From positions 82,763,847 through 82,827,846 of the forward strand of contig NC_087064.1 of NCBI RefSeq assembly GCF_963678635.1: a stretch of DNA of 64,000 nt. Reading direction: 5' to 3'. Position 1 is the stretch's first letter. Every line of letters starts with the position of its first letter. The notes beneath the pieces were generated by a model, which made no database searches, was not told the DNA's origin, and saw nothing but the letters and a program-made list of their open reading frames with translations. The position numbers and the translations under genes are program-made. Shown piece after piece: positions 53,501 through 64,000 of this stretch. Origin of the DNA: Symsagittifera roscoffensis (Eukaryota > Xenacoelomorpha > Acoela > Convolutidae).

Positions 53501-54179
53501 AATTTTTATGCTTTGCAAAAGATTTTGTTTTTTTGATGCTGGTAATTGTTTTCAAATTTTCTATCAATTTTTTTTCATTCAGTCTACTCTCTGCTACCCA
53601 AAAGCAATGAACGGACTCTCTGATCTTAGATTATTAAGTGTCAATAAAAGCACTGCAGGCAATTATTAAGGTCTTGTGGTTTGTTTTGCTTTTAAGAAAA
53701 AGTCTTGAAATAGCATTAAGCTAAAATTTGGTTTTCGAGTTTTGGGCTCTTTTCAAGTTTCCCACACCCCTCATAAATTAGCAAAATAAAGCTGTTCAAA
53801 AATAGTTCACACAGCCTTTTGCATGTTAAAAATGCTGTACAAATTTGTTCACGCTGACACGTTACAATGCAATTTTCTACATGAAAAATATTTTCAAATA
53901 GACTTTCCTTTACTGAATCAAAGGGGGGGGGGACTGGAAAAGAGCCGAGTTTTGATTTTTCTAAGCTCAATTCAAAGAAATTTGCTTTTAGGAATGCAAA
54001 TTAAGCTCTCCAATTATATAAGTGCAGATAAAGCGAAAATTGTAATCGGCTTGTAGTTTCGAAAGTGGAGTTTATTATTAAATTTTTCCGTTCAATCCAA
54101 AAAAAATATGTTGACACTGTCTTCTGTATAGGGAATAGTTTTATGAAAAAAGTTTGAACCATAAAAAACAGAATTTTAA
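53501..54179. other. noncoding stretch
   Basis: No gene. It contains a G-run with 'ggactggaaaagagcc' (53925-53948) that matches 14273-14290, and 'gctctccaattat' that matches 10273; thus part of a dispersed repeat. Confidence 0.4.
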
Positions 54180-54790
54180 AAAAGCAAGAGAAAATGCAAC
54201 GATAGCCGGCTACTGTGCAAGTAGCACAGAATGCTCCGACCCACAGTCTTAGAAAAATACAAAAATGTTTTCTCAAATTGGTGTCGTTTTTTTCTGCATG
54301 TTGTGATAAAAAAATTCTGAAAGAAAAAATAGAACTTAGGCATATTTGAGAGTCATAGTAATATAGGTCAGTTGCAAAACATTTTTTGAAGAATAATGAT
54401 TAGAGATACGAAAAAAAAATTGATAAAAATTTCAAATTTTTTTGCGGAAAGTTTTTGAAGTTTTAAGTTTCTGATTCCCAAAATTGCGCAAAAAATCTCC
54501 AAAAATTACCTTTACTTGAGTATAATTAAGTTTTCACGGCTTGAATTAAGCTTAAATAAGGTCATGCAATTACTCACAACCTTACTAATTAACTCGAAAT
54601 TAGACCAAAAAAATTCAAACCGGTTTTTTCTCGACACTGAAATTTTTTTGAAATTTTTTAATGTTCAAATCACGACTGAAAAGGCTTTAAAACGATGTAT
54701 CACTCAACCCTGTCCGACGATTATTTTTAATAGCTAATTTCGCAGGGAAAAAATTAAAACACACTCGAATACAAAGTTTTTTTTATTTAA
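54180..54790 (-). repeat. dispersed ~600-bp repeat, copy C (reverse)
   Basis: Reverse complement of the repeat at 1700-2300 and 7120-7720. Shared: 'gtagcacagaatgctccgac', 'gtatcactcaaccctgtccg' and the intervening A/T-rich part. A further partial copy in plus orientation starts at about 54806 ('ggccggaacattcttttctac'). Confidence 0.6.
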
Positions 54791-55048
54791 CGATTTTTTT
54801 CTGCTATGTACTGGCCGGAACATTCTTTTCTACTGGTACAACAACTGGCTATTCTTGTTTAACTAGGACTTCTTTAATTGTGTCTGTACCGATCGAACCT
54901 TGATAATAATTTTTATTTTGAAATCTCGGCTTAGTTCAATTTATTTTTTGTGTCACATTGCTAATTGCTGTTTTATTAATATAAATAGAAAGATGTAATA
55001 ATAAATTTTTTGTAATACGATAAATTTAAATGAGCGTTTTTTCAAATG

Positions 55049-55248
55049 NNNNNNNNNNNNNNNNNNNNNNNNNNNNNNNNNNNNNNNNNNNNNNNNNNNN
55101 NNNNNNNNNNNNNNNNNNNNNNNNNNNNNNNNNNNNNNNNNNNNNNNNNNNNNNNNNNNNNNNNNNNNNNNNNNNNNNNNNNNNNNNNNNNNNNNNNNNN
55201 NNNNNNNNNNNNNNNNNNNNNNNNNNNNNNNNNNNNNNNNNNNNNNNN
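55049..55248. other. assembly gap of 200 N
   Basis: Exactly 200 consecutive N. A round number like this usually stands for a gap of unknown size. It directly abuts a tRNA-like SINE head at 55249. Confidence 0.98.
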
Positions 55249-55640
55249 CCAACGCATCTGGCGTAGAGGTAACACGTCTGCTTGAGACTGCAAAGGCTTG
55301 TGGTTCGAATTCGGTCGGGACCTCTTTTGTTGCAAACTACAGTTTTCTTCCTGTTTAATTTTGTCTTCTTAGTTTCCGTAGCACGACTTTTTTTGAAGAT
55401 TCATCTTTCTTCCAAGTTGCTGTAGCACCCATGCTTGATGACAAAGTTCGGGACTTCGGACATGTTTCTGTTTTCTTGCAAATTAAAATTTTTCACTTTA
55501 GGTTAACGTCTGTCAGCTTAATTTTGTCGGCTTAGTTCCTCCAGAAAAGGCTTCTTTGGAAGTTTGGCTTCTTTCTAGCATTCCGAAAGATCCTGGTGGA
55601 GTTTCTAATGGTGCAGATAATTTTGTTCTGGAAATTTTGT
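55249..55640 (+). repeat. tRNA-derived SINE, long type, copy 1
   Basis: A tRNA-like head (tctggcgtagaggtaacac; ggttcgaattcggtcggg at about 55302) followed by a ~330-bp body that matches 58033-58380 ('gacctcttttgt', 'cttccaagttgct', 'gcttgatg', 'gtttctgttttcttgcaaa', 'ttgtcggcttagttcc', 'cattccgaaag'). The gap truncates its 5' flank. Confidence 0.7.
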
Positions 55641-56496
55641 GCTTTTTTGCAATTTTCATATTTGAGAAAAACGATGTTGTGAAGGTTTTTTCAGTTTTCG
55701 ATTTTTCTTTTCATTTAATTTTAATCATAGTCACTCAATTTTACATCGCAAGTGATACGAAGATCAGCCTTGTCTCTGTGTATTTTTTTGTCTGTTTGGG
55801 ATGCAAGTTACTTCTTAAGCAGCTTATTTTACTGGGTATGTTTAGATATTAGTTTTACTGAAGCAGGAAAAACAAAAAAAAATGATTTGGCATTTTTCTT
55901 ATATACGGATTTTTTTCTGCACTTTCAAGTTTTGTGACGAATGGGTCGGCTATGTAATAAATATACGAAGTTGTATTGCTTTGTCTTTTGATCAAACTGT
56001 TAATGAACGAATAAGAACTTGTATGTGGTTTTTTAAGCACTTGTTTCTTCGACTGCACTTGTAAATAATGAAACTGCATGTGTCAGTTCAGCGAAGAATT
56101 AACCTCTTCTTGCAGTTTTCCAGTTTTGGAAATTTATTAATTTCAGCTATTAATTTAGGTACTTATTTTAAACAAGAGTAGGTCAAGGCCATTAACGCTA
56201 CGATTGGTTTAATAAGCCTTTTTGAACCTTCAGCAAGCAGCAGTGTCTGAATTTTTGGTTAGTGTTTGTCAGTGTGGAAAACACACAGTGAAACCAAACA
56301 ACGCGAACGCAGTTCATATGAGCATCCAATTAAGGTTGCTTGGAACATCAATTGAGAATGTAGGGATAGGAATATTAAAAATCATCTTTTTTCAGCTTTA
56401 CTTTAAATTTTAGCCATAAGCGCGTTTTTGATGTTGCAGAAATAACCATTTTGTCATCACTCCTTGCAATCACAAATAATTTTAAGGTTGTCAAGA
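55641..56496. other. noncoding stretch upstream of small C2H2 gene
   Basis: It contains the 'atcgcaagtgatacgaag' SINE piece at 55745. No gene is visible before the C2H2 frame; the A/T-rich frames at 55556-56079 overlap on both strands. Confidence 0.4.
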
Positions 56497-57108
56497 ATGA
56501 ACTCAGTTCAAGTGCATGAATCATTTGAATTCGATATGAGTTTAGACCTCACACTTATTGAGCAACCAGGAGATTTTCCTTTGATAGCCAACTTAGTAAT
56601 CGAATCTGCTGTTTGCGGGTACATGAAAATATTTGCATCAAAAAATCAAGAGGTACAAGAAAATCTAGTGCTTGCAGATAATGATTATCTATTAAGCAGA
56701 AGTTTCCCAGCTACTCAAAAGGCCAGAGTTCCTAAGAGACAAATGACAGTTGTATCAAATAATGCATCTACTAAACCAATCAAGAAAAAGTTTCAAAATC
56801 AGAGACCAGAAGTTTCGAGTATGGCCAGTTTAATTCAGAATCCAAAGGTTGACGTAAGTAGCCTCCGAAGGGTCCTTGTTGACTCTTCTACTCAGGAGAA
56901 GATATTTCAGTGTACTTTTTGTAGTTACGAGACCAAGTTTCCATCAACAATTAAAAGACACATAGAAATGAAACATTTACCGAAAAGCGTGACCTTGAAT
57001 TGCATGCAGTGCACGTCTACATTTGCGATGAAGCAGAGTTTGAAGCAGCATTACATGAATGTACATGGGCTTCCAGCACCGGCTGCTAAAGCTATGTTGC
57101 CAATCTGA
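56497..57108 (+). CDS. small C2H2 protein with two fingers
   Basis: 203 codons from ATG 56497 (MNSVQVHESFEFDMSLDLTL); the frame extends upstream without a second ATG, so this start is most likely. The N-terminal 135 residues are acidic, then Ser/Lys-rich. Two C2H2 fingers close the protein: FQCTFCSYETKFPSTIKRHI-EMKH (about residues 139-162) and LNCMQCTSTFAMKQSLKQHY-MNVH (about 168-191), separated by a short linker. The first matches the CxxC-x12-H-x4-H spacing usual for FLYWCH-free invertebrate C2H2 proteins. Sequence-specific DNA binding is inference. No introns seen. Confidence 0.75.
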   Translation: MNSVQVHESFEFDMSLDLTLIEQPGDFPLIANLVIESAVCGYMKIFASKNQEVQENLVLADNDYLLSRSFPATQKARVPKRQMTVVSNNASTKPIKKKFQNQRPEVSSMASLIQNPKVDVSSLRRVLVDSSTQEKIFQCTFCSYETKFPSTIKRHIEMKHLPKSVTLNCMQCTSTFAMKQSLKQHYMNVHGLPAPAAKAMLPI

Positions 57109-57714
57109 AAAACGTTACTGTGCAGTAGTTGCAAAATGAAGAAAACTAGAGAATAAGTCTGTTTGAGGATTACAATTTAGTCGAAATCTTAGGCTTTCTG
57201 ACCCATTTTAATAACACGTGAGCAGATTCGAGAGTTAAACCCTGAATTACCATGTTGCTACTTTCTGACACGTTGAAAGAGTTGGTTACATTAAATGTAT
57301 AATTTTCCGTTATAATTCAATCGTTATCTCTTTAGAAATATGAGAAGCAATGCAAGTTTTTGGATTGTATTTTCTCTGATTTTTCTTCACTGATTTATCG
57401 GGAGAAAACTGTTAATTTTAAACGCATTTGTAGCCAATTTTGCAAAAGTTAGCGTTATAGGGATCAGGCAAAAATCGCTACGATTTTCAACAAAAGGGAC
57501 ACGGTTCAATTTGCTTCACCAAATTGGGATCTGAATTTTTTGGGTTTTATATTATTTAAATGCGTGTTTCACTATCTCGCTTCGCTTAAGTTTGTTCAGC
57601 GTGTCGTTTTTGCATGTTTAATGGAAGAATTTTCTCACTTTCAAGCTCTATCGTATATTGCAATGGTTAAGTTTTTCGTTTCTCCAGTTTGAATTCAGTT
57701 TATTTCACTGAGTT
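57109..57714. other. noncoding stretch
   Basis: 3' flank of the C2H2 gene; no repeat or gene recognised. Confidence 0.35.
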
Positions 57715-58950
57715 TAAAAACAGCAACCCAATGGTGGGATGCTGTCAGGATTCCCCCAGGGGTTGAGTTTTTTTCTCTAATTATGAATACCCAAAGCCTC
57801 TTTATCTTAGGAGATATGACCATTCTTATAATTTTTTCAAACATGTTCGGAAAACTCAAATTAAAAATTAATTTCCAAAAATTTTAATCCCAACCATCTA
57901 ATTGGGTGCTGTCAGAGTTTTTTCAGGGATTGGAAACTTTGCCTCTGAATATGGCTGTTCAAATCCTTATAGTTTTCAAGTTCTTTTTCAATTTTCAGAA
58001 AACTTATATATAAATAAATTCAAAGGCGAAGACTGCTAAGGCTTGTGGTTCGAATTCGATAGGGACCTCTTTTGTGGCAAATTAGAGATTTCTTCCCTTT
58101 GTTTAATTTTGTCGGTTTAGTTTCCTTAGCCCTGCTTTGTTTTGAAGGTTCATCTGTCTTCCAAGTTGCTATAGCACGCATGCTTGATGGCAAAGAGGGA
58201 CTTCGGACCTGTTTCTGTTTTCTTGCAAACTGAGAGTTTTCCTCTATTTAGTGTATTGTCTATCAGCTTATTTTTGTCGGCTTAGTTCCCCAGAGAAGAC
58301 TTTTCAGCTTCTTTCTAACATTCCGAAAGCTCCATGTATAGTTTCTAATGACGCAGGTAATTTTGTTCAGGATATTTTGACAAAAACGATATGAAGGTTT
58401 TTTATTTTTCGATCGTTCAATCGCGATTGCTCAAACGCTTTTTGTTCCGAGATGTGGCTCTTTTTTTGTATTTTAAAAATTTTCAAATAACTTAGATACA
58501 AAAAACTACACCGAATTTGAAGTATTCATCTCTAAATTGAGACGCTATCAGGGTACTCTCAGGATTTAAGAATGTTGCTTCCAAGTATGTCTGCTCAAAT
58601 CCTGATAATGTTTTTTTTACCCTGCTTATGTTTTTTGAAATTTCCAGCCCTGTAGTGGAGTAATGGGAGGGTTTTCTCAGGGGTTGCAAATCTTGCACCC
58701 AAGTCCGACTGTTCAAATGCTTTAAATTGCCGATATCTGACATTTTTCATTTTTTTTTTTCAAATTGTTTTTTCAAAAAACTTAGTTTTACAAAATTTCA
58801 AATTCCCAATGCTGGTGCTGAGTGCTGTCAGTGTAGGCGCAGGGGTTGCACTTCTTGCTTCTTAATGTGGCTGCTTAAATGCTCTTAGCTGCCCGCGTAG
58901 TCTCGGGGATTGCAACTTTTTCCTTGAATGCGATTTAACGACTTCAATTT
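57715..58950. repeat. degenerate satellite, interrupted by a SINE
   Basis: At least six diverged copies of a motif of type 'ggtgctgtcag...ttctcaggggttg', then 'ctt..ctctgaatatggctg', then 'ttcaaatccttatag', at about 57725, 57895, 58535, 58660, 58810 and 58905. Period varies from about 110 to 180. A tRNA-derived SINE (58021-58390) splits the array. Confidence 0.65.
58021..58390 (+). repeat. tRNA-derived SINE, long type, copy 2
   Basis: It begins inside the tRNA-like head ('ggcttgtggttcgaattcga') and continues through the body shared with 55288-55640, roughly 80 percent alike by eye. It lies inside the satellite array, so it inserted after the array formed. Confidence 0.7.
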
Positions 58951-59059
58951 CAACTCTGTTCAAGGTGAAGTAAGAGCTGCTCTGCGAATGCCACTTTTTA
59001 TGCATTCAGAGTTTAGTCGTTTGCGTTCATCCAAGTAGTGAAAAGGTTAAAATCTGATT

Positions 59060-59690
59060 GTAATTTATGACAGGATGGATTTATGATCAAACGAACTATC
59101 ATCCGCAAACAGAATTTTATTTTAGTTTGGGCCCATCGAAGACCGATCATCAATTTTCAATGTAAATAAAAGCGGCCCTAGCGCAGAACTTTAAGGTAAA
59201 CCATAACATACACCTTATCTGACCCAAAGTATTCTATTTTCTCTAAAGGCCATCTTTTCTCCGACTCACTCTTAATAAGGTCTAATGGAATGTGTTCTAT
59301 GTCTGAACACTCAAATCTTTGAATCGTTTCGCTTATGATGTTCCCGGTATTCACTGGTGTATTATAAAAAATAACTGCTCTAGCTTCTATGCTTGACGTT
59401 ACTTTGCCGAAATCATATTGAACAGCCTTGAAGGTGAATCTTTATTTCCATGAATCTGGCAGATTCATGAATCTGACACAATAAACTTTCAAAAACATTC
59501 CTATAGTATTCAGTAAAGTGCTTACAATCTTCATAAACACCAATTTTGCTATCTGAAACACATCTGCTGTACTTCTAGTTTTATACTTTGGTTGAACAGG
59601 AGAGTTGCTAAAAACAAGTTCGCATGGGTAAAGCGCTTGTGTTGAAAAGCTACCCGGGCTGCAAGACGAAGCTCCTTGATGACATGAAAT
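59060..59690 (-). pseudogene. LINE reverse transcriptase fragment
   Basis: Reading from 59400 downward: VNTGNIISETIQRFECSDIE, then GLP-stop-SSALGPLLFTLKID (the 'G.PQGS.LGPLLF' region), then NKILFADDSSFDH, where FADD is the catalytic palm motif (about 59095-59110). Several stops. The sequence upstream (59420-59680) is too decayed to read. Confidence 0.6.
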
Positions 59691-60100
59691 TTTTTTGCTA
59701 CTTGTTGGCGTCAGCCAATAAATTCATTTTTAAAATTCGGATTATTGTGAATTTTACTTTCAAAACTACTCGCTAATGAAGCTCCATTTTTGTCAAAAAA
59801 AAAACAATTTTAGCTTAACCAACCAACCACATTATCAACGCTTTCCTGAGTTTTCAGTTTTTCAACCCAACCAACACAAAAGTCGATGTTTTTTTTGTCC
59901 TTCGTCCGTTTGCAGTGGTCGAAGTTATAATTTGGTATGAATTTTTGTCATGCGTTTTGGCATACGCTATCACGCTTAGCATTTGTTTTGGTTAACACCC
60001 TAATCAACAAAATCACTTAAATCATTTGATAGCTTGATTGATAAATATTTAAAATAATTGGCTTCTCTGGCTCATTTAGCCCAGAGGCAACGACCACGAC
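59691..60100. other. noncoding stretch between LINE remnants
   Basis: Nothing recognised. Confidence 0.3.
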
Positions 60101-60129
60101 TGGGGGTTTTATGGCTGGATTTCTCTTAG

Positions 60130-62620
60130 CGGTAAAGCCACATAACCCCTTCACAGATGCGGGAAAGAACCAAGTGCCATCCACCCCACCACAAGAGCTT
60201 GCAAAAGGACAGATGGTTGTTCTTGCTCCGGCTCAACCTTACTCCGGCTCAATCGAACTGCTGAAATTAACAACAACCTAATTCTCCTAAGATCAAGGGA
60301 CGAAACAGAAAACCAATATATGAATGTAACTTTTGTCTCAAATCCATCCTTGCGACCCAATCAAGCATATGTTGCCATTATGGGGGATGGATCCACTTGA
60401 AATGCTCGCCACTAAAACGTGTTTATCAGTAGAATTGCGGCTTTTCTTGCATGAAATGTAAATGGTGCCAAAACAACCAAATATATGGAGAAGCCCATAT
60501 GAGCAACCCGGAAATTTTAAATAACAGGGCCCATTTTAATAGCAACCAAGAAATTTTAAAAACAAAGAAATTTTGAACAACAAGAAAACTTCAATGTTAA
60601 ACAACTAAATGCTAATGGTCTCAGACCGAAACTTTCAATTATCTGCGATTTTATGTATACACACCGAATCCTCATCGCGGCATTTCAAGAAAATATGTTT
60701 TCGGACACCTGTCCCAAATCGCCACCCGACTCTGAAATAGTCTACAAACCTAGACCTGCAAGCAGAGAAAAATATGGAAGTCTGGCCTTTATAATACCTA
60801 GAGCTTGAAATACCTGAAAATTGAACTAAGCAACCAACCAAATGTTGAACTCCTTGAACAGTAACTTAACTTATTGGAGATTTCAACGGACATCATGAAT
60901 TGTGGCACTCTGAGCTGCAGTCCGATACAAGAGCAATTGAACTAGCTAATGAAATCTCAGACTCTGAACTAATCGTTATCAACGAAGAATCACCGACCAG
61001 GGTAATCAAGGAAACTTAAAGCTCACAGGATATAAGGTTAGTCAGCACGACACTAGCGTTGAGTTCGGACTTGAAAACTGTATCTAAACTCGGTTTGGAC
61101 CACGAAGCAATAATTATTACCTTTAACTGCGCCCTTCAACCTCTACGTTCAACTAAAACAATTTACATAAATTTTATAAAAGTTGTTTGGGCCAGCTTCA
61201 AAGAGGACACAGAAGTAGCTTTCAGTCGCATTGATCCTCCAAAAGATGTACATGTAGGCGAAAAGTTTTAAGGGATATAATTCGTAAGCATGCTTTACAG
61301 CATGTCCCTCAAGGTACCTTCAGAGGAGAGAAAGTCTACATTCCCCCGGAAGCTATTAAGCTAACAAAGAAAAGGGAGGAAGCTCAGACAACAAATCCTG
61401 GAAATGAATTTATAGTTGAGCTCTATCATAAAATAGAGGACTACAAAAAAGACAAATTGACCACGTTCCTGGATGCAATCGACTACGGGGTCAAAAGTAA
61501 CAAACTAATGTCAGCCATTAAAGCTTTACCCGGTAGCACAATCCGACCACAAAATAGCAAATCAAAAAATGTGCGAAGCTTTTTAATTAACAGTTCACGC
61601 CTCACCCTTAATGGTGCAAGAAGCCAAGAAACAATCTAAGAAGAGTAAAGCTTTCTGGGCGGATCAAATCGCTTTTATACAGTTGCATTATCTAGGACCT
61701 AAAGGTGTGTTATTTCTGGCAAACCTGATCAGTCTGTCACTCAGCATATGTGTAATCGCACACACAATTGGAAGGTAGGGAAAGTCATACCGCTGTTGAA
61801 ACCGGGAAGGTATCCAGAGCATTTAAAAAGCTACATGCTTATTGTTCTCCTGTTACCTGTTGCTAAAATAAAAGAGCGGCTATTACTCTCAGAGTTTGAC
61901 CTCAATATCCCATTAGCTGAAAATCAGCGTAGTTTCAGAAAATCGAGGTCCACAATAACCGCTCATCACTGTATATCTGATAAGATAAAAAGAGGAATAA
62001 ACAAAGCCTCAGTTCTAAATGTAACTCCTAAATGATATCTTAGAAAGCGGTCCAAGCAACAATACAAAAAGATGACCTAGGTAGATTTATTTAAGATGAG
62101 TATAATGACAAAACAAGGGTTTCATCAAGGAGGGGTACTCTCGTGGTGGCTTTTCAATATCTAAATTTTCAAGTTACCTGAACCTACCGCGGATGTTGTG
62201 TTTATTTCCTATGCAGTTGATATAAGTATCATCAATTCTGAGCCAAAAGTTAAAGATCTAACGCAACCAATCAACAACTATTTAATAGATCTACATAATT
62301 TCCTTCTAGGCAGGAACCTCAGCCTATCCGCTGACAAATCTTGTTCCGCGGTGTTCACTACCTGGAGTGCAGAACTGATTGGGACCCAGGTGTTGAAGTA
62401 GATACAGAAAAAGTACCTATCAACAAAAACCCAAATCATACCTTGAAAACATGTCAAAAAGTACATAGTAGAGTTAATTTCCTTAAAAAATTGGCAGGAA
62501 CCAGATGGGGTTGCGATAAGGAGACCCTGGACTTCACATACAAGACAATAAGCCGTAGCATTTTAAAATACGCCACATATATCGGGTCTCCCAGTTGAAG
62601 TGATACAACGTAGAAATATC
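60130..62620 (+). pseudogene. non-LTR retrotransposon (LINE), plus strand, decayed
   Basis: Traces in order: NQVPSTPPQELAKGQMVVLA (possible ORF1, 60160-60240); endonuclease LIGDFNGHHELWHSE (about 60870-60915) and LGLDHEAIIITF (about 61090-61125), the 'GDFN..H..W' and 'S/L-DH' motifs of APE-type endonuclease; reverse transcriptase WKVGKVIPLLKPGRYPEHLK (61760-61830), PLAENQRSFRKSRSTITAHH (61910-61970), VISYAVDISI region (about 62205, the 'YADD' box with Ala-Val-Asp), and GRNLSLSADKSC (62305-62345). APE-type endonuclease plus this reverse transcriptase pattern places it in the Jockey/I/R1-like group (inference). Several stops and frameshifts; not active. Confidence 0.75.
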
Positions 62621-64000
62621 TGCAGACAAAACAAAATAGGGCATAAGGAACTATAGCTGGGTGTATAATGATGTCACCGATTGATCCTTTACGCACCGAA
62701 ACACAAATTTTACCTGTCACAACGCACAGCAAAATCATAGAGAAAAAATTCTTACTGGGATGTCATATTCCACACCGTCAATTCCGCACCGTGCAAGCGC
62801 ATAATTAAACCAACCTTGCACCAACAACATCAAAATGAGTTTTCCTTTTTTTAACCAAAACGGTGATATGGCCACCAAACAGTATCGGAGTGGAATCAAA
62901 ACAATCCATAACAATAGAGTTTATTTTTTAACCAAAATGAACAAGGCAAATTATCAAGAGAAAAGCCGCCGAAACTAAGCAACCCAAAAAACAGCTGCCA
63001 CGGATAACAAGAAGCAGACTTTTGCAGCTCCGTAGCGGTTACTCTCCCCTGCTTAATAATTACAATTCTAGAATCAACTCGAAAATTAAAAATGGACGTC
63101 CAGAATGCAAAAAAGCCTAGATGAAAGCCGCCACATGTTTAATTGTCCCAGCAGGCCCACAGACCTAACAATAGAAAGTTGGTGGAATGAACCTTGTAAG
63201 GTAGCACATTTTCTAAACCTCCCTACATAAGGAGAGCGGGAAAGCTGAATCCCTTAAGAATAAAAAGCAAAATTAGCCGACGCAAATGCTGACTGCACAA
63301 CAGCATGCATTAGCCGGAAAATTGCCACTTCAAACAGGGAAAGGTACTAAAAGACGACCAGTCTCTGAAGGGGTTTTGAAAAGAAGCCACGCGTGACTTT
63401 TTACTTAATCACCATCAATGGAGATGAATCATTTATGGTTTTTTTTAATCATCAGCCCTATTATACCCCGAGGGCCCACAGAACTCGAGAGTTGCACAGT
63501 GTTTACCTAGCAAACAATGGAGCTATTTCAAAATAATCATGCAGATAAGTACTGAGACGAGACGAAATCAAGCAACCAAGAACACCGGGAACGAAACCAA
63601 ACACGAACAACCATTCTGGACCATTCAATACGGCCACCAGTACGACAAACAACATCAACTACGCCTGGGATAGCAAATCTCATGAGTACGATTCTTACGA
63701 GGCTTTTTTCTATTTCAATCTGAAATGTTCATTTTTCAAAAAATGTCCGCTTATTGTCGACCTTTATCTTAAACATTTTTTGTCAGCTGACTTTTCCTGA
63801 GCTGTAAGTAGATTTGTGGAAAAAGTTTTTTCATTCCCTTTTGTAAATCTAGCAGACCCTGGATTTTTGCTCTTTTCGCTCAAATCTTTGTTCGGCTCGA
63901 TAATTTGTTCGGCTCTGGTTTTAATGACGCTCGATAAGGGTTTCTGACTCTTTCTTTAACACCGGTCATTAGTCATCTTGACGTGTTCTCCTCAAATTGG
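62621..64000. other. noncoding stretch, possible LINE 3' part
   Basis: Base composition is less T-rich than the rest of the window up to about 63660, similar to the LINE, so the 3' end of the element may continue here. No frame longer than about 40 codons shows a motif. From 63700 on, ordinary T-rich sequence resumes. Confidence 0.35.

Noticed and set aside
55249-55325. Possible tRNA gene after the gap
   Set aside because: It has a T-arm and a D-arm-like part, but the 5' end is in the gap and the 3' side runs into a repeated body shared with 58.0 kb.

Overview
This is an AT-rich, gene-poor window from an invertebrate animal genome; I cannot name the species. The eukaryotic signs are spliced genes with short introns (about 40-180 bp, one of 1.66 kb), TTTCAG-type acceptors, C2H2 zinc-finger genes, two TARG1/OARD1-like macro-domain genes, tRNA-derived SINEs, a hAT MITE with a clean 8-bp target duplication, LINEs, a Ty3/gypsy-type element and a Polinton/Maverick. 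A 200-base run of N (55049-55248) is an assembly gap. No bacterial operon, rRNA gene or CRISPR array is present.

Layout. 1-6.5 kb: SINE-rich noncoding DNA. 6.5-9.0 kb: a three-exon macro-domain gene with a Gly/Arg/His-rich tail. 9-17.7 kb: noncoding DNA with a LINE fragment, a SINE, a hAT MITE and a FLYWCH-finger relic. 17.7-20.6 kb: an intact gene for a 941-residue protein made of four repeats of a multi-finger module, followed by a decayed unknown gene. 21.97-45.85 kb: a roughly 24-kb composite of mobile DNA. 46.5-51.4 kb: a decayed gypsy-like retroelement on the minus strand. 51.98-53.24 kb: a segmental duplicate of the 3' end of the large zinc-finger gene, joined to a second, intronless macro-domain gene. 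54-59 kb: repeats, a small two-finger C2H2 gene and a degenerate satellite. 59-62.7 kb: two LINE remnants in opposite orientation.

The composite is the most interesting part. Its core is a dead Polinton of about 16 kb (about 22105-38185) bounded by imperfect terminal inverted repeats of about 240 bp. Capsid protein, pX-like protein, penton-like protein, integrase, packaging ATPase, a small membrane protein and an exonuclease-like gene lie on the minus strand, and protein-primed DNA polymerase B lies on the plus strand. Most genes carry stops or frameshifts. The polymerase is preceded by a striking control region: a perfect five-unit heat-shock element, then repeated CRE (TGACGTCA) sites, then a TATA box. 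Next to the right end is a second module (38.3-45.7 kb, minus strand) with a spliced Pif1-like helicase fused to a GIY-YIG-like nuclease domain, a tandem pair of copies of an unrecognised spliced gene, and eight dispersed copies of a 16-bp iteron-like motif ACATCCAATGTAKCGS. The promoter, first exon and splice donor of the helicase gene are repeated in inverted orientation just outside the left end of the Polinton, so both modules sit inside one larger inverted repeat.
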